In this document: positions 24,404 through 33,010 of the stretch, one piece after another
Layout: every line of letters begins with the position of its first letter
Numbering within the stretch: position 1 is the first letter of the stretch
From: an uncultured Dehalococcoidia bacterium
GTDB lineage: Bacteria; Chloroflexota; Dehalococcoidia; Tepidiformales; Tepidiformaceae
Length of the DNA: 58,318 nucleotides
Direction: 5' to 3'
Assembly: GCA_938015525.1 (NCBI GenBank)
Contig: CALLPC010000019.1
Span: 1-58,318 of the forward strand
Translations under genes and position numbers: made by a program
The notes under the pieces: generated by a model
The model's input: the letters and a program-made list of their open reading frames with translations, nothing else
Databases searched by the model: none
What the model was told of the DNA's origin: nothing

Positions 24404-25468
24404 ATGCTGCGCCGCCCTGCGGTCGCCCTCGGGCCGGTCCTCCTCGCGGTCATCGGCCTCGCCCTGCTCGCTCTCGCCGCCGGCCGGGCCGTACCCGCCG
24501 ACGCGACCGACGCCCCGCCCCCAACCGCGGCCCGCGGGGGGAAGGTGTACCGCGCCGACGACCGGCACCCGCCCGTCGCCGGCCAGCCCGCCCGGGGGGA
24601 TGCCGGCCCGGCCGCCGTCATCGGCTTCGACGAGCGCATCCGCGTCACCAACACCGCCACCTTCCCGTGGTCGGCGGTCGTCTATCTCGAGCTGTACGAC
24701 AGCCGCGGGCGCAATTTCGGCAGCTGCACCGGGACGTTCATCTCGCCGGACGCCATCCTGACCGCGGCCCACTGCCTGTACGACGAGAACGGCTGGACGG
24801 AGGACATCCGCGTCGTCCCGGGGAAGAGCGGGGCCCTCGAGCCGTTCGGCTCCGACTGGGCGACCGACTGGTGGGTGCCGGACGCGTGGTACTCCGACCC
24901 GGGGAACGAGGACTTCGACTGGGGACTCATCCGCATCGGGAGCCGGTTCGGGGCGGCGACCGGCTGGCTGACGATGGCGGTCCTCTCGACGGCGACCCTC
25001 AGCCTGCCAGATATCGAGCCGGCGGTCGTCGGCTACCCGGGAGACAAGCCGGACGGGACGATGTGGTTCCATTACCGGCCGGGGTTCCTCTACGTGAGCC
25101 CGTTCACCCTCTACCACGAGATCGATACCGCCCCGGGCCAGAGCGGCTCGGCGGTCATCCTGACGAATACGACGAACCGGGCCCACCTGCTCGGGTACAT
25201 CGTCGGCATCCACGTGCGGGGCGTGGCGGCCGGCGGGTACAACGAGGCGACGCGCATCGACCAGGAGGTCATCGACGACCTGCTGACGGCCTGCTTCGAG
25301 ATGGGCTGTTCGTTCGACTACGAGGTAGAGGGGCCCGCGCCGACCCCGACGCCAACCGCCACGGCGACGAGGACGCCGACCCCGACGGCGACGCCCGCGC
25401 GCTCCCCGACGCCGCGGCCGCCGGCGGGCGCGTTCCGGGTGACGGCGCCGCTCCTCGCGCGGGACTGA
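24404..25468 (+). CDS. Secreted trypsin-like serine protease B with Pro/Thr tail
   Basis: Exported S1-family protease, 354 residues. Signal peptide about 1-28, possible propeptide to about 70, triad His123 (LTAAHCLY), Asp172 (DFDWGLI) and Ser247 (PGQSGSA). It shares the GYPGDKP motif with protease A. A Thr-Pro-rich tail (about 312-340) ends in TAPLLARD, nearly the same last four residues as protease A. CCGGAG lies about 9 bases before the ATG. Likely role: extracellular protein degradation or processing of surface proteins. Confidence 0.87.
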   Translation: MLRRPAVALGPVLLAVIGLALLALAAGRAVPADATDAPPPTAARGGKVYRADDRHPPVAGQPARGDAGPAAVIGFDERIRVTNTATFPWSAVVYLELYDSRGRNFGSCTGTFISPDAILTAAHCLYDENGWTEDIRVVPGKSGALEPFGSDWATDWWVPDAWYSDPGNEDFDWGLIRIGSRFGAATGWLTMAVLSTATLSLPDIEPAVVGYPGDKPDGTMWFHYRPGFLYVSPFTLYHEIDTAPGQSGSAVILTNTTNRAHLLGYIVGIHVRGVAAGGYNEATRIDQEVIDDLLTACFEMGCSFDYEVEGPAPTPTPTATATRTPTPTATPARSPTPRPPAGAFRVTAPLLARD

Positions 25469-25473
25469 CCGGC

Positions 25474-25479
25474 TACAAT
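25474..25479 (+). promoter_or_regulatory. -10 element, leaderless-type, for radC
   Basis: TACAAT ends 8 bases before the ATG at 25488 with no ribosome binding site in between. Confidence 0.45.
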
Positions 25480-25487
25480 CGCGGGCC

Positions 25488-26204
25488 ATGAGCGAAGAGC
25501 GGCCGGCCGCCCCCTACCGGACGATGCGCGAGTGGGCGGGCGACGAGCGCCCGCGCGAGCGGCTGCTCGAGCACGGGCCGGGCACGCTCGCCGATGCGGA
25601 GCTGCTGGCCATCCTCCTCCGGACGGGGCGGAAGGGTGAGAACGTCGTCGACCTCGCCCGGCGGCTGCTGGAGACGCTCGGCGGGCTGCGGGGCCTGGTC
25701 CGGGCCGACCCGGCGGCCCTCCAGCGGCTGGACGGCCTGGGACCGGCAAAGGCAGCCGAGCTCGCGGCTGCGCTCGAGCTGGGGCGGCGGGTCCACGCGC
25801 TCGACCCGGGCGAGCAGCCGACGCTCCTCCGGCCCGAGGCCGTCTTCGACCTGCTCGGGCCGCGGCTGCTGGGGAAGACGCGGGAGGAGTTCTATGCCCT
25901 CCCGCTCGATACGAAGGGGAGGCTCCTGGGCGGGCTCGCCCCGGTGAACGGGGGAAGCGTCAGCGGTGTCACCATCCGGCCGGCGGAGACGTTCCGGCAG
26001 GCGGTCGTCCTCGAGGCGACGTCCGTCATCCTCGCGCACAACCACCCGTCCGGCGACCCGCGCCCGAGCCCGCAGGACGTCGCCCTCACCCGGGAGCTCA
26101 TCCGGGCAGGGGAGCTGCTCGATATCACGGTCCTCGACCACGTCGTGATCGGCGCGCGGGGGTTCGTCTCGCTCCGGCGGGAGGGGCTCGGGTTCGAGCG
26201 GTGA
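25488..26204 (+). CDS. radC: RadC/DUF2466 JAB-domain protein
   Basis: A 238-residue protein with an N-terminal helix-hairpin-helix region (LQRLDGLGPAKAAEL, about 77-91) and a C-terminal JAB/MPN metalloprotease-like domain with the zinc motif HNHPSGDPRPSPQD. The name is historical; a role in DNA repair is not established. Length is standard. TACAAT 8 bases before the ATG suggests a leaderless message. It converges on the DUF3467 gene, 7 bases apart. Confidence 0.9.
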   Translation: MSEERPAAPYRTMREWAGDERPRERLLEHGPGTLADAELLAILLRTGRKGENVVDLARRLLETLGGLRGLVRADPAALQRLDGLGPAKAAELAAALELGRRVHALDPGEQPTLLRPEAVFDLLGPRLLGKTREEFYALPLDTKGRLLGGLAPVNGGSVSGVTIRPAETFRQAVVLEATSVILAHNHPSGDPRPSPQDVALTRELIRAGELLDITVLDHVVIGARGFVSLRREGLGFER

Positions 26205-26211
26205 CCGGGGC

Positions 26212-26505
26212 CTAGAAGCCCCAGTCCTCGCGGGCGATGCCGAGGGAGGTGTAGAGGCTCGGCGGGAGGGGGATTTCGCCGTTCTCGCGCTCGTACTCCT
26301 TGAGCTGGGCGCGGAGGAGCATGGCGAGGACCTTGGCGTGTTCGAGGCTCATGCGGAGGTGGCAGAGGTCCTTCGGCACGGCACCGTGGGGCCCGGTCGG
26401 GTGGGGCGGGTTGAGGCCGAACGTGAGGGCGACGCCGTAGACGCCGGTGCTGATCTGGACGGCATCGACGTAGAACTCGGGCACGGGCTGGTCGATTTCG
26501 CTCAC
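26212..26505 (-). CDS. DUF3467 family protein
   Basis: A 97-residue cytoplasmic protein of unknown function. The family pattern is visible: an N-terminal strand ([20 protein letters not shown]), then [19 protein letters not shown] and the tail [20 protein letters not shown] lies 6 bases before the GTG at 26505; the longer open frame to 26835 is not coding. The gene is divergent from the thiolase. Confidence 0.75.
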   Translation of the reverse strand: MSEIDQPVPEFYVDAVQISTGVYGVALTFGLNPPHPTGPHGAVPKDLCHLRMSLEHAKVLAMLLRAQLKEYERENGEIPLPPSLYTSLGIAREDWGF

Positions 26506-26558
26506 GGCGGGCCTCCTCGGGGGTCTGAGCGAAAGCGTACGATGCGCTTCGGTTGCGA

Positions 26559-26579
26559 CCCATAGGGCGGGGCTATGGG
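26559..26579. promoter_or_regulatory. Inverted repeat between the DUF3467 and thiolase genes
   Basis: CCCATAG and CTATGGG form a perfect 7-bp inverted repeat with a 7-base spacer. It sits 44 bases upstream of the thiolase -10 element in a divergent promoter region, a suitable place for a regulator of fatty-acid metabolism. The regulator is unknown. Confidence 0.4.
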
Positions 26580-26622
26580 GAAGAGGCCTGCTATGCACTG
26601 GCACGGGGCTCCGGGCCGGGCG

Positions 26623-26692
26623 TAGAATACGGCGAACGTGTTCCCCGGGCCCATCCCCTGCGGGCCCCGGCATGCCACGCACCCCGGGTTTT
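26623..26692 (+). promoter_or_regulatory. Thiolase promoter and structured leader
   Basis: TAGAAT (26623-26628) is the likely -10. The leader holds two possible, mutually exclusive hairpins: CCCCGGGCCC (26643) with GGGCCCCGG (26662), or the latter with CCCCGGG (26682) followed by TTTT (26689-26692). This resembles an attenuator but no sensor element is recognised. Confidence 0.35.
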
Positions 26693-26707
26693 CGAAGGAT
26701 TTCACGT

Positions 26708-27883
26708 ATGGAAGATGTCGTCATCACCAGCGGTGTGCGCACCGCCATCGGCCGGTTCCAGGGCTCGCTGGCCGACGTCCCGGCTTCAGACCTCGGCGCC
26801 CACGTCATCCGCGAGGCGGTCAACCGGGCCGGCATCCAGCCGGACGTCGTCGACCACGTCGTGATGGGGATCGTGGGGCAGGTCGCCGAGGACGCCTACC
26901 TCTCGCGCCACGCGGCGGTGAAGGCGGGCCTGCCGATCGGCACCCCGGCGATGAACGTGAACCGGATTTGCGGTTCGGGCCTGGAGGCGATCAACACCGC
27001 CTCCCGCCTCATCCAGAGCGGCGACGCGGAGGTCGTCGTGGCGGGCGGGGCCGAGAACATGACGCGGATGCCGTTCTACCTGCGGAAGGCGCGGCAGGGC
27101 TACCGGCTCGGCCACGACAGCATCGAGGACGGCATCATCCACATGCTGAGCGACCCGTTCAAGGGGTACCACATGGGGATCACGGCGGAGAACCTCGCCG
27201 AGCGGTTCGAGGTGAGCCGCGAGGCCCAGGACGCCTTCGCCGCCGAGAGCCAGCGGCGCGCCCTGGCGGCGATCGAGGCCGGGCGGTTCAAGGAGCAGAT
27301 CGCGCCCCTCACCATCCGCGTCGGCAAAGAGGAGAAGGTCTTCGATACCGATGAACATCCGCGCGCGACGACTGTCGAGGCGCTGGCGAAGCTGCGGCCG
27401 GCCTTCAAAGAAGGCGGCGTGGTGACCGCCGGGAACGCGAGCGGCATCAACGACGGCGCGGCCGCCCTCGTGCTGATGAGCGAGCGGAAGGCGAAGGAGC
27501 TCGGCGCGACGCCGCGGCTCCGGATCGTCGCCCGGGCGGAGGCCGGGGTCGACCCGGCGATCATGGGCGCCGGCCCTATCCCGGCGATTCGCCGGGCGCT
27601 GGAGAAGGCGCAGATGACGCTCGACCAGGTCGACTGCATCGAACTGAACGAGGCGTTCGCCAGCGTTTCCTGCGCCTGCGCGAGCGAGCTCTGCCTCGAC
27701 CCGGAGAAGGTCAACCCGAACGGCGGCGCCATCGCGCTCGGCCACCCGATCGGGGCGACGGGCGCCATCCTCACCGTGAAGCTGATGTACGAGCTGGAGC
27801 GGACGGGCGGCCGCTTCGGCATCGTGAGCCTCTGCATCGGCGGCGGCCAGGGCATCGCGACCATCTTCGAGCGGGTGAACTAG
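26708..27883 (+). CDS. Acetyl-CoA C-acyltransferase (thiolase)
   Basis: Condensation of two acetyl-CoA or thiolytic cleavage of 3-ketoacyl-CoA, cytoplasmic. The 391 residues have the acyl-accepting Cys88 (NRICGSG), the NEAFAS motif, catalytic His in [14 protein letters not shown] and the second Cys in SLCIGGGQG, all at normal positions. Biosynthetic and degradative thiolases are not separated by sequence here. GAAGGAT lies 9 bases before the ATG. A strong terminator follows. Confidence 0.93.
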   Translation: MEDVVITSGVRTAIGRFQGSLADVPASDLGAHVIREAVNRAGIQPDVVDHVVMGIVGQVAEDAYLSRHAAVKAGLPIGTPAMNVNRICGSGLEAINTASRLIQSGDAEVVVAGGAENMTRMPFYLRKARQGYRLGHDSIEDGIIHMLSDPFKGYHMGITAENLAERFEVSREAQDAFAAESQRRALAAIEAGRFKEQIAPLTIRVGKEEKVFDTDEHPRATTVEALAKLRPAFKEGGVVTAGNASGINDGAAALVLMSERKAKELGATPRLRIVARAEAGVDPAIMGAGPIPAIRRALEKAQMTLDQVDCIELNEAFASVSCACASELCLDPEKVNPNGGAIALGHPIGATGAILTVKLMYELERTGGRFGIVSLCIGGGQGIATIFERVN

Positions 27884-27906
27884 CAGCCCGTTCCGAGGCT
27901 AACGCG

Positions 27907-27942
27907 CCGCGGGGGCAGCCGGCCGGCTGCCCCCGCGGTTTT
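27907..27942 (+). terminator. Rho-independent terminator of the thiolase gene
   Basis: A perfect 32-base palindrome (CCGCGGGGGCAGCCGG and its complement) at 27907-27938 is followed directly by TTTT (27939-27942). The T-run lies on the plus strand only, so it ends the thiolase message. Confidence 0.88.
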
Positions 27943-27963
27943 AGGTGTCCGAGCCGGCCGGGG

Positions 27964-28410
27964 TTAGCCCGCGGCCTGGCCGCCGGCCCGGCGCGGTGCT
28001 TCCTGGCTGTGCACCACCCTGGCACACCGGTCCTGGATGGCGGCGAGCCCGGCGGCGCGGGCGCGTTCGAGCCCCGCGACGTTCGTAATGCCTTCCTGGA
28101 GCCAGACGCACTTCGCGCCGATGGCGATCGCGTCGTCGATGACCTCGTCGGTATCGGCCGGGCGGACGAACACGTCGACGACGTCGACCGGGCCGGGGAC
28201 GTCGCGCAGGGAGGCGTAGGCGGGCTCGCCGAGGATTTCGTCGGCCGGGAAGCGGCCGCGGTGGACGGGGATGACGCGGTAGCCGGCATCCTTCAGGTAC
28301 TTCGCGACCCGGTAGGCGGGGCGGTCTTCGCGGCTGTCGAGCCCGACGACGGCGATCGTCGTTGCGGCGAGCAGGCTAGCGACGGCGGCGCTGTCGGCGC
28401 TGGGTTCCAT
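27964..28410 (-). CDS. CoA-binding domain protein (YccU-like)
   Basis: A 148-residue Rossmann-type CoA-binding protein, alone and without a ligase domain. Seen: TTIAVVGLDSREDRPAYRVA near the N-terminus, GYRVIPVHRG, and KCVWLQEGITN. The family is thought to bind CoA or acyl-CoA, with no proven reaction. AAAGGAG is 5 bases before the ATG. Its start overlaps the end of the upstream membrane-protein gene by 35 bases. Confidence 0.82.
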   Translation of the reverse strand: MEPSADSAAVASLLAATTIAVVGLDSREDRPAYRVAKYLKDAGYRVIPVHRGRFPADEILGEPAYASLRDVPGPVDVVDVFVRPADTDEVIDDAIAIGAKCVWLQEGITNVAGLERARAAGLAAIQDRCARVVHSQEAPRRAGGQAAG

Positions 28411-29113
28411 GGGGTCTCCTTTGCGGTGGTGCTGGCAGGGCAGGCTCCCGGCGGACCGGTTCGCCGGTGTCGATATCGATCTCGACGAGCTCCCAGCCTT
28501 CCGGCAGGTCGAGGCGTGCCCCGGTCATGGCCGCGATGGCCTGGCCGACGGCGAGGGTGCGGTCCATCCCGTCCTCCTGCCCGTAGGCGGGCACGGGGAC
28601 GTTGCAGATGGTGAGGCGCTTGCCGCTCGTCTTGACGAGCACGAGCGAGAACTGGCGGAGGTCGTCGGGGAGGTCGTGCCAGCGGTCTGGCCGGTCGCCC
28701 TCGATACAGACCTCGAGGCGGTCGATTTTCGCGAAGGGGACGAGCTCCTTCGTGCCGATGCCCATGCCGAGGTAGCCCTGCTGCCAGGTCGCGGAGCCCT
28801 TCCGCCGGTCGACGACGACGTCGGCGCCGACGAGGGCGCCGACGAGGGCCATGACGGAGACGGGGACGAGGATGATGAGGACGAGGAGGAGGGTGACGAG
28901 CAGCCAGAAGGGGAGGGCCGGGCCGCGGTCGACCATCAGCCAGCCGACGGCTCCCGAGAGGAGGAGGCCGAGGAGCGGGAGGACGACGGTGCCGCGGGCG
29001 CTCTTGATTTCGATGCGGTCGTCGCCGATGACGGCCATGGAGCGGTGGAGGAGGACCGTCAGCCTGCCGTCGCGGCGCCGGTCGACGACGTGGCCGGGGA
29101 GGTTGGTGACCAT
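28376..29113 (-). CDS. Membrane protein of unknown function
   Basis: A 245-residue protein with two adjacent membrane helices (about 44-62 and 68-96) between cytoplasmic parts. The C-terminal domain (about 100-225) contains a beta-rich region with KIDRLEVCIEG and ends in an Arg-rich tail. No family is recognised. The ATG at 29113 lacks a clear ribosome binding site; ATG for Met26 is an alternative. It overlaps the CoA-binding gene, so the two are probably coexpressed. Confidence 0.6.
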   Translation of the reverse strand: MVTNLPGHVVDRRRDGRLTVLLHRSMAVIGDDRIEIKSARGTVVLPLLGLLLSGAVGWLMVDRGPALPFWLLVTLLLVLIILVPVSVMALVGALVGADVVVDRRKGSATWQQGYLGMGIGTKELVPFAKIDRLEVCIEGDRPDRWHDLPDDLRQFSLVLVKTSGKRLTICNVPVPAYGQEDGMDRTLAVGQAIAAMTGARLDLPEGWELVEIDIDTGEPVRREPALPAPPQRRPHGTQRRQRRRR

Positions 29114-29176
29114 CGAGGACGATCGTCGGGGTTCGGCGGGGAGGCGGTCAATCGGCGCCGCAGGGGGAGGGGCGGG

Positions 29177-30544
29177 CTAGCGGCCCTCGAGCATGTAGTC
29201 GGGCGGGAGTTCGCGGGTCGCGAGCCCCTCCCGGGCGGCGGCGAGGGCGACGGCGCGGGCGACCCGCCGGTGGACGGCGCGGTCGAGCGGCGCGGGGAGG
29301 AGCTGGCCGGGCGGGGCGCTGGCGACGATCGCCTCGGCGGCGGCGCGGAAGATGGCCGGCTGGAAATCCCGGATGCCGCTATCGAGCCCGCCCCGGCAGA
29401 GCCCGGGGAAGGCGAGCATGTTGTTCGTCGCCCGGCCGTCGGTGGCGAGCGCTGCGCCGGCGGCCATGGCGGCGTCGCGCTCGATCTCGGGGACGGGGTT
29501 GGAGAGGGCGAGGATGACCTGGCCGGGGCGGACCATCGCCGGGGTGATCAGGCCGGGGCGGCCGGTGGTCGCCACGACGAGGTCGCAGGTGGCCATGATG
29601 GCGGCGAGGTCGGACGGCTCGCCGCCGGCCGCGCGGAACCGCTCGACTGCCCCGGCATCGAGGTCCGCACCAGAGACGGGCCGGCCGAGGTAGTCCATGA
29701 GCGCGCGGGCGATGGCGCTGCCCGCGGCGCCGAGGCCGATGCAGCCGACCCGGCAGCGCGCAAGGTCGAGCCCGGCGAGCCCGGCCGCGCCGATGACGGC
29801 TGCAAGGACGACGGCCGCCGTGCCGTGCTGGTCATCGTGGAAGACGGGCACGCCCGCGTCGCGGAGGCCGGCTTCGACCTCGAAGCAGCGCGGGGCCGCG
29901 ATGTCTTCGAGGAGGACGAGGCCGAAGCCGTGGGAGAGGGTGGCGACGGCGCGGACGAGCTCGGCCGGGGGAACGGCCGGGGCGGCGAGCGGCACGCAGT
30001 TCACCTCGACGAGGTCGGCGAGGATGGCGGCCTTCCCTTCGAGGATGGGCAGGGCGGCGAGCGGGCCGAGATTCCCCAGGCCGAGGATGGCCGTGCCATC
30101 GGAGACGATGGCGACGGTGCTGGCGCGCATCGTGTAGTGGTCGGCGAGCTCCGGGTCCTCTGCAATCCGGCGGGCGACTTCGCCGACGCCGGGGGTGTAC
30201 ACCCGGCGGAGGTCGGCCTCGCTGGTGATCGGCTGGCGGGAGCGGATGACGAGCTTGCCGCCGACGTGGAGGTCGAGCACCTCGTCGCGCACTTCGAGGA
30301 CGTGGGCTTCGCCGGTGGCCTCGATCGCGGCGACGGTGGGCGCAATCTCGGCCGCATCGGCGAACCCGACTTCGATGTCGCGCACGCGGCTGAGCGGGCC
30401 CATGAAGATGGTGCGCAGGTCGCCGACGGAGGCGCCGTGCTCGGCGAGGATGGTGAGGACGCGGGCGAGGACGCCGACGTGGTTGCTGGTGCGCACGCGG
30501 AGGGTGCGGAGGACCATCGGGCGCGGTTCGGCCGAATCGGGCAT
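29177..30544 (-). CDS. Malic enzyme with N-terminal ACT domain
   Basis: Oxidative decarboxylation of malate to pyruvate with NAD(P). The 455 residues start with an ACT-type regulatory domain (about 10-85, NHVGVLARVLTILAEHGASV), followed by the malic N-domain (VYTPGVGEVARRI, LGLGNLGPLA, FHDDQHGTA) and NAD-binding domain (GLGAAGSAIARALM, ALSNPVPEI). The ACT part suggests control by an amino acid or related small molecule. The start at 30544 gives the first residues of the ACT fold; the open frame to 30781 is a shadow. No clear promoter was found. Confidence 0.88.
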   Translation of the reverse strand: MPDSAEPRPMVLRTLRVRTSNHVGVLARVLTILAEHGASVGDLRTIFMGPLSRVRDIEVGFADAAEIAPTVAAIEATGEAHVLEVRDEVLDLHVGGKLVIRSRQPITSEADLRRVYTPGVGEVARRIAEDPELADHYTMRASTVAIVSDGTAILGLGNLGPLAALPILEGKAAILADLVEVNCVPLAAPAVPPAELVRAVATLSHGFGLVLLEDIAAPRCFEVEAGLRDAGVPVFHDDQHGTAAVVLAAVIGAAGLAGLDLARCRVGCIGLGAAGSAIARALMDYLGRPVSGADLDAGAVERFRAAGGEPSDLAAIMATCDLVVATTGRPGLITPAMVRPGQVILALSNPVPEIERDAAMAAGAALATDGRATNNMLAFPGLCRGGLDSGIRDFQPAIFRAAAEAIVASAPPGQLLPAPLDRAVHRRVARAVALAAAREGLATRELPPDYMLEGR

Positions 30545-30606
30545 GCGGGCCCACCCGAGAAGGTGATGCGGGTAGTGTCCGCCCGCTCCCGGTTCCGGGC
30601 GAGGGC

Positions 30607-31419
30607 TCAGGCGCCGGGCTTGCGGAGGACCGCGAGGAGGAGGTTCAGCCGGCCGTCGACGAGCGCGGCAGCGACGTTCCGGGCACGCTCGGCGAAGTCG
30701 TCGCCGCCGACGAGCGCGAGCGGGAGCGGCTTCCCGGCGGAGGACGGCGGCGGCGGGGCCGGGGGCGGCACGACTTCCCACCGCTCGACCCGGAACCCGG
30801 CCGCCTCGAGCCCCTGGCGGGTTGCCTCCTCATCGAGGAGGAAGCTGAGGGCCGGGTCGCGCGCCCAGGGGAGCGGGTACGGGGGCGGGGCGGGGTTCGG
30901 CCCGCGGATGACGTCGAAGCAGGCGAGCCGGCCGCCCGGGCGGAGGACGCGGAACGCCTCGCCCCAGAAGCGGGCGCGGTCGGCGATGTTCATGACGACA
31001 TGCTGGGTGACGGCAACGTCGAAGCTGGCGTCGGGGAAGGGGAGAGCGAGGCAGGTGCCCTCGACGAACTCGCACAGGTCCGCGAGGCCGCAGGCCTCGG
31101 CGAGGATGCGCGCGGAGCGGACGAACTCGGGCGAGAGGTCGACGCCGGTCACATGGCAGCCGACCTCGGCGGCGATCATCCGTGCGGGGCCGCCGAGCCC
31201 GCTGCCGAGGTCGAGCACGCGGTCGCCGGGCTGGAGGCCGGCCGCGGCGGCGAGGTCGCGCGTCGCGCGGGGGCCGTGGACGTGGAGCTGGTCGAAACGG
31301 GCGAGCGCCTGCGGGTCGGGGGTTGCCACCCCGGCCCCGCGGAGGGCCTCGAGCACCCGCTCGGCGAGCCGTTCGCCGGCGTAGTGGGCAGCGAGGGCGC
31401 GCTCGACGTCCTCAGCCAT
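30607..31419 (-). CDS. SAM-dependent methyltransferase (class I)
   Basis: A 270-residue methyltransferase. Motif I is VLDLGSGLGGPA (68-79), then GVDLSPEFV and the post-motif VLRPGGRLACFDV. The arrangement resembles the small-molecule methyltransferases that act on sarcosine, sterols or quinones; the substrate is unknown. The ATG at 31419 lies inside the end of the acyl-CoA synthetase-like gene (8-base overlap), so the two are coupled. Confidence 0.82.
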   Translation of the reverse strand: MAEDVERALAAHYAGERLAERVLEALRGAGVATPDPQALARFDQLHVHGPRATRDLAAAAGLQPGDRVLDLGSGLGGPARMIAAEVGCHVTGVDLSPEFVRSARILAEACGLADLCEFVEGTCLALPFPDASFDVAVTQHVVMNIADRARFWGEAFRVLRPGGRLACFDVIRGPNPAPPPYPLPWARDPALSFLLDEEATRQGLEAAGFRVERWEVVPPPAPPPPSSAGKPLPLALVGGDDFAERARNVAAALVDGRLNLLLAVLRKPGA

Positions 31420-32845
31420 TGCGCTGCTCCTGCCAGGCGGCGAGGCGGCCGAGCGCGAAGGCCGCGCGTTCGACGCTCGGGAAGACGGCGATGCCGCGGG
31501 CGACGAAGTCGTCGCGTACCTCGTCGACGAGGGCGCGGTGCTCCCGGTTGCGGGTCTCCGTCGGGCCGAGGACGACGGCAACGGGCCTGGCGCTCCCTGC
31601 GGCGATACCGGCGAGGCGGCTGCAGGCGTGCTTCAGGCGGTCGGCGGCATCCGGCCGGCCGAAGAACCAGTCTTCGCCGACGTTGGCGATGGCGAGGTCG
31701 TAGTGGTCCCCCTCCAGCATCAGTTCGAGCAGGCCGTTGGAGGAGAGCCCGCTCCCGGCCAGGATGGACTGGTCGACCGGGTTGCCGACCCAGTCGGCGA
31801 GCATCGGCGCGCGCTCGCGGACCCGTTCGCGGACGGCGGCGGGCAGGGGGACGACGTCGAAGCCGTTCTCCTCGGCGGCATCGGCCGACTGGACGGAGCG
31901 TCCGCCCCCGCCGCCGACGATGGCGATACGCCGGCCGGCGGGCGGGGGGAGGAGGGCAGCGGCGACCATGAGGTCGAGGAGCTGCTCCTGGTTGCGGGCT
32001 TCGACGGCGCCGGCCTGGCGAAGGACGGTGCTCCAGATGCCGGCCTCCCCGGCGAGGGCGGCGGTGTGGGAGGCGGCCGAGCGGGCGCCGGCCCGGGTGC
32101 GGCCGGCCTTGTGGATGATGACGGGCTTGCGAGCCGCGGCCGCACGGAGGCCTTCGTAGAAGCCGCGGCCGTCAGGCACGCCCTCGACGTAGGCGCCGAT
32201 GACGGCCGTCTCCGGGTCATCGGCGAGGTAGCGGAGGAGCTCGCCCGGGGTGATATCGAGGCCGTTGCCGTAGTTCACCACCTTGCCGAAGGCGAGGCCG
32301 CGCGCATTCCCGCGGGTGATGACTTCGACGGCGTTGTTGCCGGACTGGCTGAGGAAGGCGACGCCGCCCCGGTCGGTCGGGAGGTCGGGCCGGAAGGAGA
32401 GACCGCCGGCAGGGGAGTAGAGGCCCATGCCGTTGGGGCCGAGGATGCGGATGCCGAGCTCGGCGGCGCGGCGGGCGATCGCGGCTTCGAGGCGCACCGC
32501 CTCGGGGTCGCCGGTCTCGCTGAACCGCCCGGTGAAGAGGTGGAGGAAGCGGACGCCTTTTTCGCCGCACTGCTCGACGAGCTCGGGGACGGCCGGTGCC
32601 GGGACGCAGGAGATGACGAGGTCCACCGGCCCGGGGACGTCGCGGAGCGCCGGGTAGGCCTTCAGCCCGGCGACGGCATCGGCCTTGGGGTTGATCGGGT
32701 AGATAGGGCCGGCGAACCCCTGCCGCCTGATCGCCTCGAGGTAGTCGTGGCCGGGGCTGTCGACGTTCGTCGAGGCGCCGGCGACGGCGACGGCGCGGGG
32801 GCGGAAGAGGAGGTCGAGGTCGGGCGTTCGGTCGAATCGGCTCAC
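31412..32845 (-). CDS. ADP-forming acyl-CoA synthetase alpha-like protein (CoA-binding plus ligase domains)
   Basis: A 477-residue protein built like the alpha part of ADP-forming acetyl-CoA synthetase: CoA-binding domain (about 1-130, RPRAVAVAGAST), then succinyl-CoA-ligase-like domains. The phosphorylated histidine motif SAASHTAALAG is present, as is GPNGMGLY. The ATP-grasp beta part is missing here and no beta gene is next to it, so either a partner lies elsewhere or it has another role. The GTG start is 6 bases after TACAAT, a leaderless-type arrangement. Confidence 0.83.
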   Translation of the reverse strand: MSRFDRTPDLDLLFRPRAVAVAGASTNVDSPGHDYLEAIRRQGFAGPIYPINPKADAVAGLKAYPALRDVPGPVDLVISCVPAPAVPELVEQCGEKGVRFLHLFTGRFSETGDPEAVRLEAAIARRAAELGIRILGPNGMGLYSPAGGLSFRPDLPTDRGGVAFLSQSGNNAVEVITRGNARGLAFGKVVNYGNGLDITPGELLRYLADDPETAVIGAYVEGVPDGRGFYEGLRAAAARKPVIIHKAGRTRAGARSAASHTAALAGEAGIWSTVLRQAGAVEARNQEQLLDLMVAAALLPPPAGRRIAIVGGGGGRSVQSADAAEENGFDVVPLPAAVRERVRERAPMLADWVGNPVDQSILAGSGLSSNGLLELMLEGDHYDLAIANVGEDWFFGRPDAADRLKHACSRLAGIAAGSARPVAVVLGPTETRNREHRALVDEVRDDFVARGIAVFPSVERAAFALGRLAAWQEQRNG

Positions 32846-32851
32846 GCGGGG

Positions 32852-32857
32852 ATTGTA
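32852..32857 (-). promoter_or_regulatory. -10 element, leaderless-type, for the acyl-CoA synthetase-like gene
   Basis: On the minus strand TACAAT ends 6 bases before the GTG at 32845. Confidence 0.45.
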
Positions 32858-32936
32858 CGGGAGGGTCGGATTGCGGGGTGGGGGTTTGGTCGGGGGCGCG
32901 AAAGGTGTCAGCCGCAGCCCAGGACGGCCTGCCATG

Positions 32937-32942
32937 TATACT
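32937..32942 (+). promoter_or_regulatory. -10 element for the CPA2 antiporter gene
   Basis: TATACT, about 70 bases before the proposed start at 33011, gives a leader of about 60 bases. Confidence 0.4.
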
Positions 32943-33010
32943 GACGGTGCGCCTCGCCGGGCGAGACCCCGCGTTCCCTGGCCCCGTATTCATCCCCGGG
33001 AGTTGCCGTC

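Noticed and set aside
28409..31384. Open frame of 991 codons on the plus strand
   Set aside because: It is antisense to the malic enzyme, the membrane protein and the methyltransferase, with low-complexity acidic sequence.
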